Shown: positions 5,870 through 13,433 of the stretch, piece after piece
How positions within the stretch are numbered: the stretch's first letter is position 1
Layout: each line of letters starts with the position of its first letter
Origin: UBA11612 sp964475755
Lineage (GTDB): Bacteria > Pseudomonadota > Alphaproteobacteria > Rhodospirillales > Rhodospirillaceae
Direction of reading: 5' to 3'
DNA: 14,792 bases
Assembly: GCA_964475755.1 (NCBI GenBank)
Contig: CAYYXR010000052.1
Coordinates: 1 to 14,792 of the forward strand
Made by a program: the position numbers and the translations under genes
The notes under the pieces: model-generated
What the model was told of the DNA's origin: nothing
Database searches by the model: none
The model's input: only the letters and a program-made list of their open reading frames with translations

Positions 5870-6826
5870 ATGATTTTTGGTATTTCGTTTCGCAGTTGCG
5901 CGTTGGCGATCGTGTGTTCCGCTGCACTTCTTTCAGCATGCTCTACAACGCCCCCACCACCACCGCCGCTGTCATCCGAAGTCGCAGATAGCCACGTCCT
6001 TCAGCTGCCGACCGGGGCAACTTACAAAGTCGGCAACCCATATCAAATTGCGAACGTCTGGTACTACCCCTCGGAAAACTATTCTTATAGCGAAGAAGGG
6101 GTTGCGTCTTGGTACGGGCCAAATTTCCACGGCAAGCGAACCGCGAACGGCGAAATATACAATATGAACGAATTGACGGCCGCGCATCCGACGTTGCCTA
6201 TGCCCAGCATCGTGCGCGTGACCAACTTGGAGAATGGTCGCTCAGTAGCGCTGCGCGTAAATGATCGCGGCCCGTTCAAAAATGATCGGGTTATTGATGT
6301 GTCGCGTCGGGCGGCTCAGATGCTCGGATTCTACGAGGCTGGAACCACACGTGTGCGCGTAGACATCAATGCACCGGAGAGCCTGAATATTAAGAATCTG
6401 GCACTAGGAAGAAACCCGGGCGAAATGCCGACCATTATCTCTTCGCCGCGCGGCGCGGTGGCATCATCCAACCTGCCGCCACCCCCGCCGACCCGGGAAG
6501 TATCCTCCGATGTCGTGCAGGTACCCATTGCACCGAAGTCTGTTTCTACAGCAGCGCCAAAGCTGCCGGTCGCGGCCGTTCCCGCCGACATTCCTAGGGG
6601 CACGATATTCGTTCAGGCTGGAGCGTTCTCCGATGAGTCCAATGCGTTAAGACTGGCGCACCACCTCAGTGAAATAGGCGAAGCCTTTGTGACAACCGTC
6701 ATCGTGGACGGATCGCATTACTATCGGGTTCGCCTTGGGCCCTTTGATGATTACACCGAAGCTCAAGAATTACTCGCCCAGGTGCGGTCCTTTGGCTACG
6801 ACGACGCTCAGGTCGTAAATAACTAA
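5870..6826 (+). CDS. rlpA: Septal ring lytic transglycosylase / lipoprotein RlpA with SPOR domain
   Basis: RlpA is an outer-membrane lipoprotein that binds peptide-free (denuded) glycan at division sites; in Pseudomonas aeruginosa it cuts such strands as a lytic transglycosylase. The 318-residue product has a lipoprotein signal with LSAC (modified Cys24, followed by Ser, which favours outer-membrane sorting) and a proline-rich linker. The double-psi beta-barrel (about 78-165) has GVASWYGPNFHGKRTANGE and VNDRGPF, the latter carrying the Asp needed for activity. A second Pro/Ala-rich linker leads to a C-terminal SPOR domain (about 240-318: IFVQAGAFSDESNA...YYRVRLGPF). The ATG at 5870 is placed by the lipobox; no good Shine-Dalgarno sequence is near. 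It lies 32 bp before the carboxypeptidase gene. Confidence 0.95.
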   Translation: MIFGISFRSCALAIVCSAALLSACSTTPPPPPPLSSEVADSHVLQLPTGATYKVGNPYQIANVWYYPSENYSYSEEGVASWYGPNFHGKRTANGEIYNMNELTAAHPTLPMPSIVRVTNLENGRSVALRVNDRGPFKNDRVIDVSRRAAQMLGFYEAGTTRVRVDINAPESLNIKNLALGRNPGEMPTIISSPRGAVASSNLPPPPPTREVSSDVVQVPIAPKSVSTAAPKLPVAAVPADIPRGTIFVQAGAFSDESNALRLAHHLSEIGEAFVTTVIVDGSHYYRVRLGPFDDYTEAQELLAQVRSFGYDDAQVVNN

Positions 6827-6858
6827 TTCCACTAAACTTGCAATTACCGAGAGCTTAA

Positions 6859-8064
6859 ATGCGATATCCTTGTCTGATTGTATTTCTCTTATCCCTTATT
6901 TTGACTGCTCAGAGTGGAGCCATTGCGCAGCAAAGCATCAGCGTTGACGCAAGGGAATACATTCTCATGGATTTCCACACGGAAGCGACGTTGGCGGCAA
7001 AAAACGCTGACGAGCAGATGCCTCCGTCCTCCATGAGCAAGCTTATGACGTCGTACATGGTGTTTGATGCCTTACAATCGGGCCGGCTGTCGTTGGATGA
7101 AACGCTTGCCGTAAGTGCGAATGCTTGGAGAAAGGGCGGCGCGGCCAGCGGTGGATCAACAATGTTTTTGGAGCCGGGGTCGGAAATAAAGGTCGAAGAC
7201 TTGCTTCGGGGTGTCATCGTTCAGTCCGGCAACGATGCTTGTATTGTGTTGGCGGAAGCGCTTGCCGGCAGTGAGGAAAACTTTGCGGCCTCAATGAATG
7301 AGAAGGCAAAGGAAATCGGCCTCACGGGCAGTCATTTTACCAATTCGACGGGGCTGCCGGACCCCGATCACTATATTACCGCCAAAGACCTCGCGATCCT
7401 CGCAAAACGGCTTATCCGTGATTTTCCCGAGTACTATCCGATCTATAGCGAAACCTCGTTTACCCATAACGGCATTACACAGGGCAATCGTAATCCTCTT
7501 TTATATCGCGTCGGGAGCGGTGCAGACGGCTTGAAGACGGGACACACAGAGGATGCAGGCTATGGTTTGACGGCGTCGTCGAACCGCAATGGGCGCAGGC
7601 TCATACTTGTGGCCAATGGGATGAACAGCATCCGCGCACGCGACGAAGAGACCAGTAAGCTTATGGATTGGGGGTTTCGGGAGTTTACGAACAGGGATTT
7701 ATTTAGTGCCGGTGAGGTGGTGACCGATGTCGAAGTTTGGCTAGGCGAGGCGGCCTCAATTCCCGTCGTTGTTGCGGACGATATCTTGATTACCGTACCC
7801 CGGATGGACGCCCAATCCTTGCAAGTTAAGGTGACTTACGAGGGGCCAATTCCAGCGCCCATTGCTAAGGGTGCCCAAATCGCAAACCTAGAAGTGCAGG
7901 CCGGCGACATGGAACCGATTATTCTACCGCTTATGGCCGCATCGGACGTTGGCAGGCTCGGCTTTTTTGGGCGTTTACAAGCGGCGGCAAACTATATGAT
8001 TTTTGGGCCGCCGTTTACACCACCTGGCGAGACCGGCGCTGAAGACCTTCCATCGGCAAATTAA
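6859..8064 (+). CDS. D-alanyl-D-alanine carboxypeptidase (PBP5/6 type)
   Basis: This is a serine-type D,D-carboxypeptidase that removes the terminal D-Ala from peptidoglycan pentapeptides and so limits cross-linking. The 401-residue product (dacA/dacC/dacF family) has a signal peptide ending near AIAQQ (residue 25). All three penicillin-binding motifs are present: S58-M-S-K61 with the acylated serine, S123-G-N125, and K226-T-G228. A PBP5 C-terminal beta domain follows (about 280-370). The end carries FFGRLQAAANYMIFGPPF, a plausible amphipathic membrane anchor as in PBP5. ATG 6859 is the only start that keeps the full signal peptide. Gene order with rlpA and the transglycosylase suggests coordinated septal-wall trimming, which is inference. 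Confidence 0.95.
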   Translation: MRYPCLIVFLLSLILTAQSGAIAQQSISVDAREYILMDFHTEATLAAKNADEQMPPSSMSKLMTSYMVFDALQSGRLSLDETLAVSANAWRKGGAASGGSTMFLEPGSEIKVEDLLRGVIVQSGNDACIVLAEALAGSEENFAASMNEKAKEIGLTGSHFTNSTGLPDPDHYITAKDLAILAKRLIRDFPEYYPIYSETSFTHNGITQGNRNPLLYRVGSGADGLKTGHTEDAGYGLTASSNRNGRRLILVANGMNSIRARDEETSKLMDWGFREFTNRDLFSAGEVVTDVEVWLGEAASIPVVVADDILITVPRMDAQSLQVKVTYEGPIPAPIAKGAQIANLEVQAGDMEPIILPLMAASDVGRLGFFGRLQAAANYMIFGPPFTPPGETGAEDLPSAN

Positions 8065-8133
8065 GGTACCCACTTGAAGTGAGCACTCTAGCCCTTCACG
8101 CTGACTGATACTTCTCGGCACTAGGAAGACGTT

Positions 8134-8781
8134 TTGAAGCGCGGCTGGTTCATCACATTGGAAGGCGGCGAGGGGTGCGGTAAATCCACCCAGGCTCGCT
8201 TGCTTGCTGACGCGCTGACGGAGCAGGAATTCGACGTCGTTGTAACGCGTGAACCTGGCGGTGCTGCCGGCGCGGAAGCGATACGAAGGCTTCTTGTCGA
8301 AGGTGAAGCCGACCGTTGGGACGGGATAACCGAAACGTTACTCCACACCGCCGCGCGCAGAAATCATATGACCCAGACTGTATGGCCCGCCCTTGAAAAG
8401 GGAAAAGTCGTCGTCTGCGACCGTTTCTTCGACTCTACGATGGCTTATCAAGGCTACGGTCACGGTGTGGACCATGACACGATTTTATCCATACATCGTG
8501 CGTCCATCGGTGATTTCGACCCGGATTTGACTCTCATCTTTGATGTGCCTGTCGACGTGGGGCTGGGCAGGGTGGCTGCACGCGGCGGCACGGAAATGCG
8601 CTACGAAAGTATGGACAAAGAATTCCACGAACGGCTCCGTTCGGGGTTCAAGGCGATCGCTGAAGCCGATCCCAAACGATGCCACATGATCAATGCATCG
8701 CGTGATGCCGAGGCTGTACACCGTGACGTGCTTGCCGAGGTTCTATGGCTGTTCAAGGAAAGTGGTGAGTCGAATGGCTAA
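8134..8781 (+). CDS. tmk: Thymidylate kinase
   Basis: Tmk phosphorylates dTMP to dTDP with ATP, an essential cytoplasmic step of dTTP synthesis. The 215-residue product has the P-loop EGGEGCGKST (residues 10-19; G11-x4-G16-K17-S18), the dTMP-site TREPGG, the DR motif in VVCDRFFDSTMAYQGYG, and a LID region ARGGTEMRYES. Length is normal for the family. The start is TTG 8134, five bases after AGGAAG, the clearest Shine-Dalgarno sequence in this part of the window. The 3' end overlaps holB by 8 bp, a common tmk-holB arrangement in proteobacteria. Confidence 0.96.
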   Translation: MKRGWFITLEGGEGCGKSTQARLLADALTEQEFDVVVTREPGGAAGAEAIRRLLVEGEADRWDGITETLLHTAARRNHMTQTVWPALEKGKVVVCDRFFDSTMAYQGYGHGVDHDTILSIHRASIGDFDPDLTLIFDVPVDVGLGRVAARGGTEMRYESMDKEFHERLRSGFKAIAEADPKRCHMINASRDAEAVHRDVLAEVLWLFKESGESNG

Positions 8782-9889
8782 ATCCGACCCCTCCGAAATC
8801 TTGGAGCCGCGAGAAAATACATACTTCACGGGGCACGACGCGGCTGAAAGCGCGTTTCTTAATGCTTGGTCCGGCGGCCGGTTGGCTCATGCGTGGTTGA
8901 TTTGCGGTCCGCGGGGCATAGGCAAGGCAACTCTGGCCTACCGTATTGCCCGCTTTGTGCTCAGCCAGGAGCAAAATGCGGAGGCGACGAGCGATATGTT
9001 TGGCGCTCCTCCGGCACTCAGTCTCCAGATGTCAGCGGAACATCCCGTGTTTCGGCGTATCGCGTCTCAAGGACATGGAGACTTTCGCGCTATTGAACGG
9101 GGCTGGTCCGATGCCAAGCAGACGAAACGCAAAACGGTTATCACGGTCGATGACGTACGCGGGATCGGATCGTTCATGACCATGACGCCCTCGGAAGGTG
9201 GTTGGCGGGTAGTTCTGATCGATGCCACCGACGAAATGAACACCAATGCTGCAAATGCCGTCTTAAAGGTTCTGGAAGAACCGCCGAAGCAAGCAATACT
9301 CTTACTATTGGCGCACAACCCGGACCGCTTGTTGCCCACTATTAAATCGCGCTGCCGGCGTCTCGATTTGCGACCACTGCAGACGGACCAAGTGGCTGCA
9401 CTCCTCAATCGTTATCGCCCAGACTTGTCTCCTGAGGATACGCGCCCCCTGGCAGTGCTGTCTGACGGCTCAATCGGGCGCGCCTTGGAACTGGAGGAAG
9501 AGGGTGGCGTTGACCTGTTTCGCGATCTTATTGCGCTTCTCAGCACCGCCCCTCAGATCGACACCTCGCTCATGCATGCGGTATCCGATCGCGCGTTGCG
9601 TGGGGACGTTTTCTGGACCATCACGGGCCTGCTGTCCTGGTGGTTGGCGCGGCTTACGATAGAAGCAGCCCGTGGAGGGCTGACTGACCTAGAAGAGGTG
9701 ATCCCGGGTGAGCGCAAATTGGCGGAAAAGCTGATCGGCTTGGCGCCTCCGATTGCCTGGGCTGAAACCTGGCAATATCTGGGGCGCATCAGTGAGCGTA
9801 CGCTGGCCGTTCACCTTGACCGTAAGCGCAGCCTTCTTCTGATTCTGAATGCCATTCAACAGGCCGCATTGGGCCGCAGCGCGGCTTAG
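8774..9889 (+). CDS. holB: DNA polymerase III subunit delta'
   Basis: Delta' is part of the clamp-loader complex that opens the beta clamp and places it on primed DNA. The 371-residue AAA+ protein has a Walker A-like GPRGIGKAT (45-53), the NANAVLKVLEEPP element, and the SRC arginine-finger motif in TIKSRCRRL. The zinc-binding cysteine cluster that follows Walker A in E. coli delta' is absent. ATG 8774 was chosen because it follows AAGGAAAG by about 10 bases and gives the usual TYFTGHDAAE beginning; the frame is open further upstream only inside tmk. The 8-bp overlap with tmk implies coupled translation. Confidence 0.95.
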   Translation: MAKSDPSEILEPRENTYFTGHDAAESAFLNAWSGGRLAHAWLICGPRGIGKATLAYRIARFVLSQEQNAEATSDMFGAPPALSLQMSAEHPVFRRIASQGHGDFRAIERGWSDAKQTKRKTVITVDDVRGIGSFMTMTPSEGGWRVVLIDATDEMNTNAANAVLKVLEEPPKQAILLLLAHNPDRLLPTIKSRCRRLDLRPLQTDQVAALLNRYRPDLSPEDTRPLAVLSDGSIGRALELEEEGGVDLFRDLIALLSTAPQIDTSLMHAVSDRALRGDVFWTITGLLSWWLARLTIEAARGGLTDLEEVIPGERKLAEKLIGLAPPIAWAETWQYLGRISERTLAVHLDRKRSLLLILNAIQQAALGRSAA

Positions 9890-9912
9890 CACCCGATCTC
9901 CGGGCCCTTTCG

Positions 9913-9942
9913 CCGCCTCCCATAAGCGTTTATATGGGGCGG
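9913..9942 (+). other. Hairpin in the holB-metG gap
   Basis: CCGCC (9913-9917) and CCATA (9920-9924) pair with TATGGGGCGG (9933-9942), leaving a 2-nt bulge and an 8-nt loop, ten base pairs in all. It ends 42 bases before the metG GTG. There is no T tract, so it is not a terminator for holB; it would be part of the metG leader if transcription reads through. Confidence 0.35.
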
Positions 9943-9984
9943 TAACGGTCGTTGGCCGCGAATGAACAAGTTTTGGAGTCCGCT

Positions 9985-11535
9985 GTGAGCAAGGCGTTTT
10001 ACATCACCACGCCGATTTATTACGTGAACGACAAGCCGCACATCGGGCATGCCTACACGACCATAGCCTGCGATGTATTGGCACGTTTTAAGCGCCTCGA
10101 CGGCTATTCGGTGAAGTTTCTGACCGGTACCGATGAGCACGGACAGAAGGTGGCTAAGGCGGCGGCGGAAAAGGGCATCCAACCCATCGAGCTGTGTAAC
10201 CAAAACTCCAAGAATTTTAATGACTTAGCCGTCACTCTTGGCATTTCGAATGATGACTTTATCCGCACCACGGAAGACCGGCACGTCAAGTCATGTCAGG
10301 CTCTATGGAAGCGTATTGAAGATAATGGACATATCTACCTCGACAAATACGCCGGTTGGTACGCTGTGCGCGACGAGGCCTACTACGATGAAAGCGAACT
10401 GACCAAAGGCCCGAATGGGGAGAGATTAGCCCCCACGGGCGCGCCGGCAGAGTGGGTGGAAGAGGAAAGCTACTTTTTCGATCTCTCAAAATGGCAGTAC
10501 AAGTTACTCGCGTTCTATGACGCCAATCCCGATTTCATCGGGCCTAAAACTCGCTTCAACGAGGTATATAGCTTTGTGAAAGGTGGCCTGAAGGATCTCT
10601 CGATCTCACGCACGACGTTCTCCTGGGGCATTCCCGTTCCGGGTAACGAAAAGCACGTGATGTACGTCTGGATCGACGCCCTTCAGAACTATCAGACGGC
10701 GCTGGGCTTTCCGAACCAAGATGGCGAGTACGCAACCTACTGGCCCGCTGCGCATCACGTGGTTGGTAAAGACATCATCAGGTTTCACTGTGTTTACTGG
10801 CCGGCCTTTTTAATGGCTGCTGGACTAGAACTGCCCAAGCGCGTGTTTGCGCATGGCTGGTGGACGGTTGAAGGTCAAAAAATGTCCAAATCTTTGGGCA
10901 ATGCTATTGACCCCACGGTTCTGGTGGAAAAATACGGACTGGATCAGTTGCGTTACTTCATGATGCGGGAAATTCCTTTCGGGAATGACGGTGATTTTTC
11001 CGAGGACGCAATTGCCGGACGCATCAATGGCGAGTTGGCCAATGAATTCGGCAATCTCGCTCAGCGGGTATTGTCCTTTATCGCGAAAAATTGCAGTGGC
11101 AAGGTCCCGCCCTTCGGTGAATTTACCGACGAGGACAATGCGCTCACAGCACAATCTCGTGACCTTGTTGCCGAGTGCCGTGCAGCGATAGAGAAACAAG
11201 CTTTTCACGAAGTTCTTGAAATTATCTGGCGTTGTGTTCGCGCGGCAAACGGCTACGTTGACAAGGAAGCGCCTTGGAGCTTGCGCAAGACGGACCCGGA
11301 CCGCATGGATACGGTTTTGTATGTCCTGGTGAGCGTGCTTCGCAATCTCGCCATCATGATGCAGCCGTTCACGCCGGATGCCGCGAGCAAAATGCTCGAC
11401 CAACTGGGTGTGCCTTCGGACAATCGTTCGTTCGAGTTCTTCGCCAACAATTGGCTTAAGCCGGACACATCGTTGCCCGCGCCTCAGGGCGTTTTCCCGC
11501 GCTATGACGCCAATGCGGGAAAGGAGAACGCATGA
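9985..11535 (+). CDS. metG: Methionyl-tRNA synthetase
   Basis: This class I aminoacyl-tRNA synthetase charges initiator and elongator tRNA-Met. The 516-residue product has the HIGH motif H19-I-G-H22 in NDKPHIGHAYT, KMSKS at 299-303 (QKMSKSLGN), and the anticodon-binding alpha-helical domain after it. The segment between the Rossmann halves (YYDESELTKGPNGERLAPTGAPAEWVEEESYFF) lacks the cysteines of the zinc knuckle, as in the short alphaproteobacterial MetRS form. There is no C-terminal tRNA-binding (EMAP-like) extension. I chose GTG 9985, preceded by GGAG, because MSKAFYITTPIYYVNDKPHIGH is the family N-terminus; the in-frame TTG at 9952 is less likely. Its stop overlaps the TatD-family start by an ATGA. 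Confidence 0.97.
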   Translation: MSKAFYITTPIYYVNDKPHIGHAYTTIACDVLARFKRLDGYSVKFLTGTDEHGQKVAKAAAEKGIQPIELCNQNSKNFNDLAVTLGISNDDFIRTTEDRHVKSCQALWKRIEDNGHIYLDKYAGWYAVRDEAYYDESELTKGPNGERLAPTGAPAEWVEEESYFFDLSKWQYKLLAFYDANPDFIGPKTRFNEVYSFVKGGLKDLSISRTTFSWGIPVPGNEKHVMYVWIDALQNYQTALGFPNQDGEYATYWPAAHHVVGKDIIRFHCVYWPAFLMAAGLELPKRVFAHGWWTVEGQKMSKSLGNAIDPTVLVEKYGLDQLRYFMMREIPFGNDGDFSEDAIAGRINGELANEFGNLAQRVLSFIAKNCSGKVPPFGEFTDEDNALTAQSRDLVAECRAAIEKQAFHEVLEIIWRCVRAANGYVDKEAPWSLRKTDPDRMDTVLYVLVSVLRNLAIMMQPFTPDAASKMLDQLGVPSDNRSFEFFANNWLKPDTSLPAPQGVFPRYDANAGKENA

Positions 11536-12329
11536 CCGCTCCGTCCTTCCTGGTCGATAGCCATTGTCATTTAGATTTTCCCGAGCTGTCCGGTGATGCA
11601 GACGGCGTGGTTTCACGCGCCCGCACCGCCGGTGTCGGGCACATGCTTACCATTGGCACCAAAATCACCAAGTTTGACGGCGTGCTCGCCATGGCCGAAC
11701 GGTTTGACAATGTTTCATGCTCTGTGGGCATTCATCCGCACGAAGCCGGGGTTGAGCCGGCCATGGATGTGGACAAGCTCACTGGCTTAGCCGAACACCC
11801 CAAAGTCGTGGCTTTCGGGGAAACAGGGCTCGATTTTTTCTACGAGCACAGTCCTCGGGCCGATCAGGACCGGAGTTTTAGGGTTCATATCGCTGCAGCG
11901 CGAGAATCCGAATTGCCGATTATTATTCACACCCGCGATGCCGATCCGGAAACGGCAGCCATTCTCGACGAAGAAATGGGGAAGGGCGCCTTTACCGGCG
12001 TCATTCACTGTTTCTCCTCTGGGGCTGATCTCGCGGCGAAGGCGCTGGAGCACGGCCTGTATATTTCGTTTTCTGGCATCGTAACCTTTAAAAAGGCTGA
12101 AGCTTTACGGGAAGTCGCCAAAACCGTGCCGTTGGATCGCATTCTCGTGGAAACCGACAGTCCCTATCTGGCCCCAGTGCCTCACCGCGGGAAAACAAAC
12201 GAGCCCGCGTATGTAGCTCACACCGCCCGGGTGGTCGCGGACCTCAAAGGTATTTCGCCGGAAGACTTAGCCGCGCAAACAACTGCTAATTTTTTTCGGC
12301 TATTTTCGAAAGCCAAGCAGGCGGCTTGA
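11532..12329 (+). CDS. TatD-family metal-dependent hydrolase (YcfH type)
   Basis: This 265-residue TIM-barrel metallohydrolase belongs to the TatD/YcfH/YjjV family, members of which show 3'-5' DNase activity; YcfH-type proteins are poorly characterised. Metal-site motifs are all present: DSHCHLDF (H11, H13), FGETGLDFFYE with the conserved Glu, IIHTRDA, VIHCFSS, and ETDSPYLAP with the final metal-binding Asp. The ATG at 11532 lies in a 4-bp ATGA overlap with the metG stop, behind AAGGAGA, so translation should be coupled to metG. In many alphaproteobacteria an MBL-fold hydrolase gene follows; here a dehydrogenase gene does. Confidence 0.93.
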   Translation: MTAPSFLVDSHCHLDFPELSGDADGVVSRARTAGVGHMLTIGTKITKFDGVLAMAERFDNVSCSVGIHPHEAGVEPAMDVDKLTGLAEHPKVVAFGETGLDFFYEHSPRADQDRSFRVHIAAARESELPIIIHTRDADPETAAILDEEMGKGAFTGVIHCFSSGADLAAKALEHGLYISFSGIVTFKKAEALREVAKTVPLDRILVETDSPYLAPVPHRGKTNEPAYVAHTARVVADLKGISPEDLAAQTTANFFRLFSKAKQAA

Positions 12330-12348
12330 TGTCCCGGGGCTGCACGCG

Positions 12349-13326
12349 ATGACTCTCAAAGACGTGCACATCCTACAAATAGGGCCCTACGGCGTCCCCG
12401 ATACCGAGGCGGAAATGGAGCACATCTTTACGCTCCACCGTTGGTGGGAACTCGAAGACACCGAAAAGTTCCTAAAAGAGATGGGGCCGTTAATACGCGG
12501 CATTGCCGGGCGCCCCTATCCCTGGAAACAAGATCCAGAATTTCTCGCCAAACTCCCAAATCTGGAAATATCCACCGTATTCGGTGCGGGGTACGACTCA
12601 GTTCACATGCCGACAGCGCTTAAACGCGGAATCATGGTTACGAATACGCCAGGCGCGGCGGCCGATGAAACGGCGGACGGTGCAATGGCGTTGCTACTGG
12701 CCGCTGTCCGCGATTTCAGGCGCGCTGATATTTTCATCAGAAGCGGCGCTTGGCAGAAAGGCCGCTATCCCCTGACATCATCCTTGCGCGGCCGGACGGT
12801 CGGCATTCTTGGCCTTGGACGTATCGGTAAAGCAATCGCGCGCCGATGCGAGGGGTTCGGTCTCAAAATCGTATACCACGGCCGGACCCACCAAACGGAT
12901 GTGCCATACACGTACTATCCGTCACTGCTCGAGATGGCTAAAAATTGCGATGTGCTGATGATTGCTGCGCCGGGAACACCTGAAACCGACAAAACCGTGA
13001 ATGCGGAGGTGTTGGACGCACTTGGCCCCAAGGGAATTGTCGTCAATGTCGGGCGGGGAACGATTGTTGATGAGCCTGAGTTGATTCACGCGCTAAAGAC
13101 CCAGGCGATACTCGCGGCGGGGCTGGACGTCACCGCCAACGAACCAAACGTATCCCAGGAGCTGCTGGCCTTAGAGAATGCCTACGTCACACCCCACCTA
13201 GCGGGAGCCTCGGTTCACGCCTGGAAGGTCATGGCCGATATGGTACTGGAAAACCTCATTTCTTGGTTCTCGGGGAAGAGCGCCACGCATCCGGTACCAG
13301 AGATGTCGCAAAGGGTAGTGAAATAG
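12349..13326 (+). CDS. D-isomer-specific 2-hydroxyacid dehydrogenase (glyoxylate/hydroxypyruvate reductase-like)
   Basis: This 325-residue cytoplasmic oxidoreductase interconverts a 2-keto acid and a D-2-hydroxy acid. The Rossmann motif is GLGRIG (155-160). The catalytic triad is R236 in NVGRGTIVDE, E265 in DVTANEPN, and H283 in TPHLAG. The residues after the second beta strand (VYHGRT) are basic or neutral rather than acidic, which favours NADPH over NADH. The family resemblance is to glyoxylate/hydroxypyruvate reductases, but the substrate cannot be set from sequence. It begins 19 bp after the TatD-family stop on the same strand and may be co-transcribed. No strong Shine-Dalgarno sequence precedes ATG 12349. 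Confidence 0.92.
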   Translation: MTLKDVHILQIGPYGVPDTEAEMEHIFTLHRWWELEDTEKFLKEMGPLIRGIAGRPYPWKQDPEFLAKLPNLEISTVFGAGYDSVHMPTALKRGIMVTNTPGAAADETADGAMALLLAAVRDFRRADIFIRSGAWQKGRYPLTSSLRGRTVGILGLGRIGKAIARRCEGFGLKIVYHGRTHQTDVPYTYYPSLLEMAKNCDVLMIAAPGTPETDKTVNAEVLDALGPKGIVVNVGRGTIVDEPELIHALKTQAILAAGLDVTANEPNVSQELLALENAYVTPHLAGASVHAWKVMADMVLENLISWFSGKSATHPVPEMSQRVVK

Positions 13327-13355
13327 CGGTATTGGAATCATCGCACCGATAGGTT

Positions 13356-13373
13356 ATTCACCTTTTCGTGAAT
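13356..13373. promoter_or_regulatory. Inverted repeat ATTCAC-N6-GTGAAT
   Basis: A 6-bp perfect dyad with a CTTTTC spacer lies in the gap before the ene-reductase gene. As RNA it would form a weak hairpin without a T tract, so an operator half of the control region is as likely as a terminator for the dehydrogenase gene. Confidence 0.3.
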
Positions 13374-13385
13374 TGTACTTGTTAG

Positions 13386-13401
13386 TGGGTATTCATACCC
13401 A
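13386..13401. promoter_or_regulatory. Operator-like dyad TGGGTAT-TC-ATACCCA
   Basis: This is a 16-bp inverted repeat, perfect except for the central two bases, ending 32 bp before the chosen ene-reductase start. It lies between a weak -35-like TTGTTA (13379-13384) and GTATAT (13404-13409, spacing 19 bp). That geometry fits a repressor site or a MerR-type activator site with a long spacer. No regulator gene is in the window. Confidence 0.4.
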
Positions 13402-13433
13402 TGAGTATATACCGTCAAATTCGAGGTCAACTC

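Noticed and set aside
8693..8773. Upstream start for holB inside tmk
   Set aside because: It adds 27 non-conserved residues and lacks a ribosome-binding site; ATG 8774 has AAGGAAAG and the expected N-terminus.
10825..11616. 263-codon minus-strand frame opposite metG
   Set aside because: metG is unambiguous here; the antisense translation is arginine-rich and unlike a folded protein.
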